In this document: positions 37,122 through 43,769 of the stretch, in pieces
Layout: every line of letters starts with the position of its first letter
Numbering within the stretch: the first letter of the stretch is position 1
IMG/VR virus record: IMGVR_UViG_3300042002_000074
Location: 1-43,769 of that record
Source: a virus
Length of the DNA stretch: 43,769 bases
Reading direction: 5' to 3' (one strand)
Notes under the pieces: generated by a model
The model's input: only the letters and a program-made list of their open reading frames with translations
Databases searched by the model: none
What the model was told of the DNA's origin: nothing
Program-made: the position numbers and the translations under genes

Positions 37122-38035
37122 TCAAGACTCTCGCCGGTAGGGTCACCGGCACCTTCAGCAAGCAGATCCTGACCCTCAAGACCAACTCCCCCGCACTGCT
37201 TCTCGGCATCGGCGTCATCGGCGCTACAACCAGTGTGGTGCTCGCCTGCCGGGCTACGCTCAAGCTGAACGACCTGCTCGAAGAGGGCAACGAGCACCTG
37301 GAGAAGGCCGACGAGGCCAAGGACAAGCTCGAGGAGGAAGAGCTCAAGAAGGCCAAGTTCGGGGTTCAGCTCCAGACGGCCATCAAGATCGCTCGCCTCT
37401 ACGCCCCGTCGGCTCTCCTCCTCACCGGGTCCATCGCCTGTCTCGCCGGGTCCCACGTCATCCTCCAGAAGCGCAACGCCAGTCTCATCGCGGCCTACAC
37501 GGTCGTCAGCAAGGGCTTCTCGGAGTACCGCGCCCGGGTCATCGCCGACCAGGGCAAGGAGAAGGACTTCGAGTACCGCTTCGGCAAGGACGAGCGGGAG
37601 TTCGCCGTCGAGGGAGAGACCGGTACCGACGTCGTCACGGCCAAGGGTCCGGACCAGGATGCGATCAAGCACAAGACCCAGTGGACGTACGCCCGGGTCT
37701 TCGATCGCTCCAACCCCAACTGGAACGACACCCCGATGGCGAACCAGAACTTCGTCCACATGGTCGAGAGCTCGATGAACCGCAAGCTCCTGATCAACGG
37801 CTACGTCTTCCTCAACGACGTCTACGAGGCCCTCGGCTTCCCGAAGACGCAGGCCGGTCAGCAGGTCGGCTGGGTCATCAACCCCAAGGAGGGCGAGGGT
37901 GATGGCCTGGTCGACTTCGGCGTTTGGAACGAGGGTACGTACAAGGGTCTCGAGTGGATCAGCGGTCAGCGTGACGCGCTGCTGCTGGACTTCAACGTCG
38001 ACGGCCCTGTCGTGAAGCACTTCCCGAAGGTGTGA
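37118..38035 (+). CDS. DUF6353-like membrane protein 2
   Basis: A 305-residue protein. Membrane segments at about 22-46 (NSPALLLGIGVIGATTSVVLACRAT) and about 95-113 (YAPSALLLTGSIACLAGSHVI) flank a charged coiled-coil-like helix. Then RNASLIAAYTVVSKGFSEYRARV and a soluble C-terminal part with YVFLNDVYEALGFPKTQAGQQVGWV. This is the usual DUF6353 layout. Codons are GC-ending, suggesting good expression. The start overlaps the helicase paralogue stop as ATGA. Function unknown. Confidence 0.7.
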   Translation: MIKTLAGRVTGTFSKQILTLKTNSPALLLGIGVIGATTSVVLACRATLKLNDLLEEGNEHLEKADEAKDKLEEEELKKAKFGVQLQTAIKIARLYAPSALLLTGSIACLAGSHVILQKRNASLIAAYTVVSKGFSEYRARVIADQGKEKDFEYRFGKDEREFAVEGETGTDVVTAKGPDQDAIKHKTQWTYARVFDRSNPNWNDTPMANQNFVHMVESSMNRKLLINGYVFLNDVYEALGFPKTQAGQQVGWVINPKEGEGDGLVDFGVWNEGTYKGLEWISGQRDALLLDFNVDGPVVKHFPKV

Positions 38036-38877
38036 TCTCCGAGATGCTGCGATATTTGCTGTGGGCGGCACTCGGGTCCGGTGCGGGCTACTACGTCGCC
38101 AAGAGGCAACTCTCGGCCGACTACGAGGCTCGTCTTCTAGACGAGGTCGAGGCCACAAGGAAGTACTACAAGACCATCTACGAGAAGCGCCTCGAGACCG
38201 AGATGGCGAAGACCCGGGAGAGCGCCGAGGTTCTCAAGGAGGCCGTCACTGAGTTGACGGATGCTCAGGAAGAAGAGTTCCGAGCGGCTCTCGAGAAGGT
38301 GATGGCACAGACTCTCGAAGACGTCGAGCTCGTGGACGTGGTGTCGGCGCATCCGGATATTCCGGAGCAGGCGCCAGAAGAGCCGATGCCGGAGGAGGCC
38401 GCCGAAGCCCTGACGAACTATCAGGGTATGTCGGCGGCTGCCGAACCGGTCGGGAACATCTCGAGGGTCCTTGAGAAGAAGACCCCCGAGGAAGCCGAAG
38501 AGGAACTCCTCACGAACCCTATCGTGAGGAAGCGTCTGACGCAGGGTGTCGACGAGAAGGACCTCACGTACGTCAAGCCTGGTGGGCCCCGTCTCATCGA
38601 CTTCGACGCGTACGACCAGAACGGCGGCGACTACCAGCAGCAGACGGTCGTCTATTACGTCAATGACAGCGAAGTGACCGACGAGAACGACCAGAAGCTG
38701 GACAAGACGTACGTCGGGAAGCACATCAGCTACGCGAATCTCGCCACGCTGAACGAGAACAACACCACGATCTGGGTTCGGGACGACAAGAACCGGCTGG
38801 ACTTCGAAGTCGTCTTCAGCAAGGGGAGCTACGACTCCGTGGTGCTCGGCAAGACCCCCAAGGAACCAGGGGAGTAA
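38032..38877 (+). CDS. Conserved phage membrane protein, partner of DUF6353 gene
   Basis: A 281-residue protein: one N-terminal membrane segment (about 6-22, LRYLLWAALGSGAGYYV), a long coiled coil (about 25-95), a Glu/Pro-rich linker, and a C-terminal domain from about 185 (PRLIDFDAYDQNGGDYQQQTVVYYVNDSEVTDE...). The C-terminal pattern occurs in many siphoviruses directly after a DUF6353 gene. GTG at 38032 (GTGA overlap) is used; ATG at 38044 is possible. Function unknown. Confidence 0.65.
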   Translation: MISEMLRYLLWAALGSGAGYYVAKRQLSADYEARLLDEVEATRKYYKTIYEKRLETEMAKTRESAEVLKEAVTELTDAQEEEFRAALEKVMAQTLEDVELVDVVSAHPDIPEQAPEEPMPEEAAEALTNYQGMSAAAEPVGNISRVLEKKTPEEAEEELLTNPIVRKRLTQGVDEKDLTYVKPGGPRLIDFDAYDQNGGDYQQQTVVYYVNDSEVTDENDQKLDKTYVGKHISYANLATLNENNTTIWVRDDKNRLDFEVVFSKGSYDSVVLGKTPKEPGE

Positions 38878-38883
38878 CGGATC

Positions 38884-39438
38884 ATGAGCGGCGAACCTCT
38901 GGACGAGCTATATTTCCAATGGCTCTACAGCAAGGTCGCTGATCCTGACATCCAGGAAAAGAATCTGACGTACTGGGGAGTACTGAGGATTCTGTACACG
39001 AAACCATTCGTCTGGGTCGACTCAGTCGTCCATGACGAGGACCGCATCAAGGACGGAAAGGCCCTGCGCATCGAGTTTATCGAAGACCAGGGCTGGAACA
39101 TCTCAGATGTGGATCACTCCTGGATGGAGATGGGTTGCTCGATGCTGGAACTGATGGTGGGGCTTTCTCGTCGGCTGGAATTCCTTGCTGACGGGACGCC
39201 CCACTATTGGTTCTGGGTTCTGATGAGCAACATCGGACTCGCAGGATACAACGACCGGAAGCGTCTGCCGAGGCGTCACATAGATGACGTTCTCGACGAG
39301 ATCATCTACCGAAACTACGAGCCAAGTGGTCTGGGCGGGTTCTTCCCGTTGCAGTACCCAAGGGAAGACCAGCGTGATATTGACCTCTGGACGCAAATGA
39401 ACGAGTACGTCCTAGAGTTCTTGGAGCGGGCTGGGTGA
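38884..39438 (+). CDS. Conserved phage protein before the polymerase, unknown function
   Basis: A 184-residue protein: DELYFQWLYSKV, YWGVLRILYTKPFVWVDSVVHDEDR, MGCSMLELMVGLSRRLEF, HYWFWVLMSNIGLAGY and GLGGFFPLQYPREDQRDIDLWTQM. This Trp/Tyr-rich pattern is a widespread phage family found next to DUF6353-type genes. No catalytic motif is seen. The next gene starts 10 bases after the stop, so it is in the same operon as the polymerase. Confidence 0.65.
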   Translation: MSGEPLDELYFQWLYSKVADPDIQEKNLTYWGVLRILYTKPFVWVDSVVHDEDRIKDGKALRIEFIEDQGWNISDVDHSWMEMGCSMLELMVGLSRRLEFLADGTPHYWFWVLMSNIGLAGYNDRKRLPRRHIDDVLDEIIYRNYEPSGLGGFFPLQYPREDQRDIDLWTQMNEYVLEFLERAG

Positions 39439-39448
39439 AGGGAGGATA

Positions 39449-42400
39449 ATGGATTTCTTTCAGGTTTGCACGAAGCCGCCTCGCAAGGACGGTGGTCCGG
39501 TAGAGGTATATCCTGACTTCATCGTCGGGCGGTCGCGAGACCTCATGGTACGGGGGCAGGCGTTTTATGCCGTGTGGAACAAAGATCTGGGTCTCTGGTC
39601 CACAGAGGAATACGACGTCAAGAACATGGTGGATGAAGCGGTACTGTCTGAAGCTGAAAAGCTGAAGGATGCCGGTACTCCGTGCAACGTGAAACTCCTC
39701 CGCTCACATAGTTCCAACGCGTACACCCAGTGGAAGAAGTACCTCAAGAACGCGAGCGACGCTTACCACCCTCTCGATATGAAGGTGACGTTCGCCAACA
39801 CCGAGGTAAAGCGATCTGACTACGTCAGTCGTCGTCTTCCGTACTCACTGGCCGTCGGCGACATAAGCGCCTATGAGGAACTGGTCGGCACGCTATATTC
39901 TCCCGAAGAAAGGGAGAAGATCGAGTGGGCCATCGGTGCCATCATCTCCGGGGACGCTAAGAAGATCGAGAAGTTCATCGTCTTCTACGGCCCCGGAGGT
40001 ACCGGTAAGTCGACCCTCATGAAGATCATCCAGAAGCTTTTCGGAGGTCTCGTTCCTGACGGTGGGTACGTCGAGACTTTCGAAGCCAAGGAACTCGTCG
40101 GGAACGGCCATGCCTTCGCACTCGAAGCGTTCAAGAATAACCCTCTGGTCGCGATCAACCACGACGGTGACCTCTCGAAGATCGACGACAACAGCAGGCT
40201 GAACTCGATCGTGTCCCACGAGGACATGAAGATCAACGAGAAGTTCAAGTCACAGTACACCGCGAGGGTCAACGCGTTCCTCTTCATGGGTACGAACAAG
40301 CCGGTGAAGATCAGCGACGGTAAGTCCGGTCTTATCCGGCGCATCATCGACGTGGTCCCCACAGGTGTGACGTTCGAAGCCGCGCACTACCACGCCCTCA
40401 TGGATCGCGTCGATTTCGAGCTTGGCTCGATTGCCCAGCACTGTCTCGACGTCTACAAGAGGCTCGGAAAGAGCTACTACAACGGCTATATCCCCGAACG
40501 AATGATGCAGAAGACGAACATCTTCTACAACTTCGTCGAGGAACACTTCGATATTTTCAAGAGTCAGGAGTACACGACACTTTCACACGCCTGGAAGCTT
40601 TACAAGGCATACGCCGAACATGCAGAGCTCGGCTTCAAGATGAAGCATCCTCATTTCCGCGAAGAGTTGAAAGACTACTTCGAGGAATTCCATGACCGGA
40701 AGATGATCAACGGTAAGCACGAGCGAAGCGTCTATATTGGGTTCGCCATGAAGCGCTTCCGGACTTCGGTAATGCCGGAGATCGAGAACGAACCGAAGAC
40801 ATATTCTCTGGTCATGGAAGAAACCGAGTCTCTTCTCGACGAGATGTACGCGGGTCTTCCGGCTCAGTACGCCAACACCGAGGGCAACCCGAAGCTCTAC
40901 TGGGATGACTCGGAGCGCATCAACAAGGACGGCGTGGTCTTCACACCCAAGCCGTCTCAGGTTGTCAGCACCGTGCTCGGGGATCTCGACACGAACAAGC
41001 TTCATTTCCTCAAGCTCCCCGAGAACCATATCGTCATCGACTTCGACCTGACGGATGAAAACGGGAACAAGTCGCGAGAGAAGAACCTCGAAGCGGCTAG
41101 CAAATGGCTGCCCACCTACGCCGAGTTCAGCAAGAGTGGGAATGGTGTTCACCTGCACTATTTCTATGACGGCGACGTCAATGTTCTCGCATCTTCCTTC
41201 GATGACGATGGTGAGATCGAGATCAAGGCGTTCAACGGGAACAGCTCGCTCCGTAGGAAACTGTCGTTCTGCAACAACGTTGCGGTGGCCACCATCAACA
41301 GTGGTTTGCCGTTCAGGGAGAAGAAGACGATGCTCAAGACCAGTAAGCTCCGAAGTGAGCAGGGTCTCCGGAACATGATCGAGAAGGCTCTCAACAACGA
41401 GTACCCTCCGCATCACACCAAGCCCTCGATCGACTTCATCAAGAAGCTGCTCGACGATGCCTACGCGGATGGATATTCGTACGACGTCAGCGACATGCGG
41501 CAGAAGATCCTCCTCTTCGCCATGCAGAGTTCCAACCAGCCCGAGATCTGCCTCAAGACTGTCGCTCGGATGCAGTTCACCTCATCTGAGGAGGCCTCAG
41601 AGAAGGCCAGCGTGGACGACGTCACGGCTGCCGACGAGCGGCTCGTGTTCTTCGACTGTGAGGTCTACCCGAACCTCTTCCTGATCTGCTGGAAGTATCA
41701 GGGTTCGCCTACCGTCGTCTCGATGATCAATCCGACGCCGCAGGAGGTCGAAAAGCTCTTCCAGTTCAAGCTGGTCGGCTACAACAACCGCAGTTACGAC
41801 AACCACATCATGTGGGCTCGTATGCTCGGTGCCAGCAACGAGCAGATCTACAAGCTCTCCAAGCGGATCATCGACGAGAAGGACAACAGCGCCAAGTTCG
41901 GTGAGGCGTGGTCCGTCTCCTACGCCGACGTGTTCGACTACCTCAGGGTGAAGGAATCTCTGAAGTGGTGGGAGATCGAACTCGGGCTCACCCACATGGA
42001 GATGGATATTCCGTGGGACCAGCCGGTGCCGGACGAGAAGATCAACAAGGTCATCGAGTACTGCACCAACGACGTCATCGCTCTGGAGGAGGTGTTCAAC
42101 CACAACAAGCAGGATCTCGCCGCCCGTCAGATTCTGGCGGACCTGAGCGGCCTCACCATCAACCACTCGACTCGACAGCACGTCATGAAGGTTCTGTTCG
42201 GGAACGAGCGGAATCCTCAGAAGTCGTTCGTTTACACGGACCTCTCGGAGATGTTCCCGGGGTACAAGTTCGACGAGTACGTGAAGGTCGACAAGAGCAC
42301 CTACCGCGGCATGTCCGTCGGTGAAGGCGGGTTCGTCTATGCGGAGCCCGGGATCCATGAGAACGTGGCCCTTCTGGATGTCTCGTCGATGCATCCGACC

Positions 42401-43495
42401 TCGATCCAGGAGCTCAACCTCTTCGGACCCTACACTCCGAAGTTCTCCGCCATCATGGAGGCTCGTCTCTCGGTCAAGGAAGGCGACTTCGAGTACGCGA
42501 AGGGTCTTCTGGAGGGCAAGCTCGCTCCTCACATCGAGGCGATCGAGCAGGAGGCCACCCAGGCTCACATGGACGGCAAGTACGAGTCCCTCGAGAAGGC
42601 CAAGAAGGCACTCTCGAAGCCTCTGTCCGAAGCGCTGAAGCTGGTCATCAACTCGACCTACGGCTACACGTGCGCCAAGTTCCCGAACCCCGCCAGGGAC
42701 CCGCGGAACAAGGACAACATCGTCGCCAAGCGCGGTGCTCTGTTCATGGTGGACCTGATGCTCGCAGTCCAGGAGCAGGGCTTCACGGTCGCTCATATCA
42801 AGACCGACTCCATCAAGATCCCGAACGCCACTCCCGAGATCATCGAGTTCGTCAAGAACTTCGGAGAGAAGTACGGCTACTCCTTCAATCACGAGGCCAC
42901 CTACAAGAAGATGTGTCTCGTGAACGACGCCGTGTACATCGCCTACAAGGAGTGGGACTCCGACGGGAACCCTCCCGGGTGGACCGCTACGGGTGCGGAG
43001 TTCAAGCACCCTTACGTGTTCAAGACCATGTTCTCTCATGACCCGATCCACTTCAGGGACCTCTGTGAGACCAAGCAGGTCCGGAACGGCGGTGCGATGT
43101 ACCTCCGGTACACGAAGGAAGACGGCACCCACATCGATCACCACGTGGGGCGTTCGGGTTCGTTCATCCCGGTACGAGAGGGATCACACCAGAGCATCAC
43201 CGGCCGCGAACTTCTCACCGTCAAGGGTGACAAGGCAGGCGCGGTTCAGGGAACCAAGGGGTACCTCTGGGTCGAGTCCGAGATGGTCCGTGAGATCTAC
43301 GGCGACTCCGTCGACCGGATGGTCTTCGAACCTCTCGAGGAGGCTCTAGAGGGTACGGGTTCTCTGGCGGACTTCGTCGATATGGGGTACTTCGCGAACC
43401 TCGTCGAGGATGCCGCTCAGTCGATCGCGGAGTTCGCCCGCAACGAGGAGGACCCGAACGACACGCGGATGACCTTCGAGGAGTTCGTGGCATGA
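39449..43495 (+). CDS. Helicase, primase-like and family B DNA polymerase fusion
   Basis: A 1348-residue replication protein. (1) Residues about 138-400: D5/P4-type superfamily 3 helicase, Walker A GPGGTGKST (181-189), a sensor 1-like FMGTNKP (279-285) and an RR pair soon after. (2) About 515-620: resembles an archaeo-eukaryotic primase core, IDFDLTDE near 530, SGNGVHLHYF near 563, EIKAFNG near 591. (3) About 730-1348: family B polymerase with exonuclease motifs DCE (near 736), NNRSYDN (near 780), YCTND (near 871), and polymerase motifs DVSSMHPTS (977), KLVINSTYGY (1064) and KTDS (1118). It lacks the first Asp of DTDS but keeps the essential second. AGGGAGG precedes the ATG. Confidence 0.85.
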   Translation: MDFFQVCTKPPRKDGGPVEVYPDFIVGRSRDLMVRGQAFYAVWNKDLGLWSTEEYDVKNMVDEAVLSEAEKLKDAGTPCNVKLLRSHSSNAYTQWKKYLKNASDAYHPLDMKVTFANTEVKRSDYVSRRLPYSLAVGDISAYEELVGTLYSPEEREKIEWAIGAIISGDAKKIEKFIVFYGPGGTGKSTLMKIIQKLFGGLVPDGGYVETFEAKELVGNGHAFALEAFKNNPLVAINHDGDLSKIDDNSRLNSIVSHEDMKINEKFKSQYTARVNAFLFMGTNKPVKISDGKSGLIRRIIDVVPTGVTFEAAHYHALMDRVDFELGSIAQHCLDVYKRLGKSYYNGYIPERMMQKTNIFYNFVEEHFDIFKSQEYTTLSHAWKLYKAYAEHAELGFKMKHPHFREELKDYFEEFHDRKMINGKHERSVYIGFAMKRFRTSVMPEIENEPKTYSLVMEETESLLDEMYAGLPAQYANTEGNPKLYWDDSERINKDGVVFTPKPSQVVSTVLGDLDTNKLHFLKLPENHIVIDFDLTDENGNKSREKNLEAASKWLPTYAEFSKSGNGVHLHYFYDGDVNVLASSFDDDGEIEIKAFNGNSSLRRKLSFCNNVAVATINSGLPFREKKTMLKTSKLRSEQGLRNMIEKALNNEYPPHHTKPSIDFIKKLLDDAYADGYSYDVSDMRQKILLFAMQSSNQPEICLKTVARMQFTSSEEASEKASVDDVTAADERLVFFDCEVYPNLFLICWKYQGSPTVVSMINPTPQEVEKLFQFKLVGYNNRSYDNHIMWARMLGASNEQIYKLSKRIIDEKDNSAKFGEAWSVSYADVFDYLRVKESLKWWEIELGLTHMEMDIPWDQPVPDEKINKVIEYCTNDVIALEEVFNHNKQDLAARQILADLSGLTINHSTRQHVMKVLFGNERNPQKSFVYTDLSEMFPGYKFDEYVKVDKSTYRGMSVGEGGFVYAEPGIHENVALLDVSSMHPTSIQELNLFGPYTPKFSAIMEARLSVKEGDFEYAKGLLEGKLAPHIEAIEQEATQAHMDGKYESLEKAKKALSKPLSEALKLVINSTYGYTCAKFPNPARDPRNKDNIVAKRGALFMVDLMLAVQEQGFTVAHIKTDSIKIPNATPEIIEFVKNFGEKYGYSFNHEATYKKMCLVNDAVYIAYKEWDSDGNPPGWTATGAEFKHPYVFKTMFSHDPIHFRDLCETKQVRNGGAMYLRYTKEDGTHIDHHVGRSGSFIPVREGSHQSITGRELLTVKGDKAGAVQGTKGYLWVESEMVREIYGDSVDRMVFEPLEEALEGTGSLADFVDMGYFANLVEDAAQSIAEFARNEEDPNDTRMTFEEFVA

Positions 43496-43662
43496 GCGAT
43501 AAGGTGCCCGTGTACGTGTTCGTCGCTGATGTGCCTATACAGGTAGGCACCTTGGACCTGAACGAGGACGGAACCTTTTCAGGGTCCATCAGGGAGAGTA
43601 TGTACAAGACGCTCACTGCCTCGAAGCGTCGATGGTTCTTCGCCATACACCCGGAAAAGTGA
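43492..43662 (+). CDS. 56-residue protein, unknown function
   Basis: MSDKVPVYVFVADVPIQVGT, then LDLNEDGTFSGSIRESMYKT and LTASKRRWFFAIHPEK. A strand-rich start and basic end, no motif recognised. The start overlaps the polymerase stop as ATGA and its stop overlaps the next start, so it belongs to the replication operon. Confidence 0.6.
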   Translation: MSDKVPVYVFVADVPIQVGTLDLNEDGTFSGSIRESMYKTLTASKRRWFFAIHPEK

Positions 43663-43769
43663 ACCGGGAAACTGAAGATACTGCTGACTCGGCGAAGGAT
43701 GAGGAGTTCGATCCATATTCCTTCGCCGAGCGGTGGTATGCAGAACACCCTGAAGCCTTGAAGGGTTTC
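43659..43769 (+). CDS. Partial gene running off the window end
   Basis: GTG at 43659 overlaps the previous stop (GTGA) with GGAAAA upstream. The 37 codons visible read MNRETEDTADSAKDEEFDPY, then SFAERWYAEHPEALKGF, without a stop. It is acidic at first, then aromatic. The rest lies outside the window, so no family can be named. Confidence 0.5.
   Translation, partial: MNRETEDTADSAKDEEFDPYSFAERWYAEHPEALKGF

Noticed and set aside
41597-43144. A 515-codon minus-strand frame opposite the polymerase
   Set aside because: The composition (Val, Leu, Asp, His) mirrors polymerase codons; all polymerase motifs are on the + strand.
1-43769. Integrase, excisionase, attachment site or immunity repressor
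   Set aside because: No recombinase or helix-turn-helix repressor pattern was seen in any frame of this window; lifestyle cannot be decided because the rest of the genome is missing.

Overview
The window is a contiguous 43.8-kb piece of a tailed double-stranded DNA phage genome of siphovirus type. The host is probably an actinobacterium. The supporting signs are high-GC codon use with frequent GTG and TTG starts, an endolysin ending in three CW_7 (Cpl-7) repeats, a ReqiPepy6 Gp37-like tail protein and a LAAC lipobox protein. Every gene I can support lies on the + strand, packed tightly with ATGA, GTGA or TGATG overlaps. I saw no integrase, tRNA, CRISPR array or insertion sequence.

Layout. 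1-220: non-coding left end with a long imperfect inverted repeat. 0.2-5.1 kb: packaging and lysis (small terminase, HNH endonuclease, endolysin, connector, large terminase). 5.1-12.0 kb: head and neck (three small proteins starting with a HYGIKGMKWGVR motif, portal, a very basic scaffold-like protein, a protease-capsid fusion, stopper, tail terminator, major tail protein). 12.0-24.9 kb: tail (chaperone candidate, second tail-tube paralogue, two adhesin-like proteins placed before the tape measure, tape measure, distal tail, Gp37-like protein, fibronectin-type protein). 25.0-26.0 kb: two membrane proteins (holin candidates) and an Acb2/Tad1-like small protein. 26.0-30.5 kb, with an outlier at 35.1 kb: ten single-gene cassettes. 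Each has the same 36-nt promoter-like element, a small protein that is usually membrane-spanning, and a terminator hairpin. 30.5-39.4 kb: envelope and small accessory genes (lipoprotein, zinc-ribbon proteins, two DUF6353-like membrane proteins, secreted NlpC/P60 peptidase) and conserved phage proteins of unknown role. 39.4 kb to the end: a 1348-residue helicase, primase-like and family B DNA polymerase fusion, then two small genes, the last cut by the window edge.

How it fits together. The left arm builds and fills the particle. The right arm begins with lysis and possible counter-defence genes, passes through a set of separately transcribed envelope proteins, and leads into replication. Strong points of interest are: the cassette array with a fixed 36-nt element; a 2H phosphoesterase joined to a motif shared by three other head-region proteins, with an Acb2-like protein elsewhere in the genome; an internal ribosome-binding site that would release free capsid protein from the protease-capsid fusion; a shrunken paralogue of the helicase domain; a structured RNA candidate at 33.4-33.6 kb sharing a hairpin with the left end; and a strongly strand-biased ATATT word. 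All functions are inferred from reading the sequence; no searches, folding or counts by program were run.
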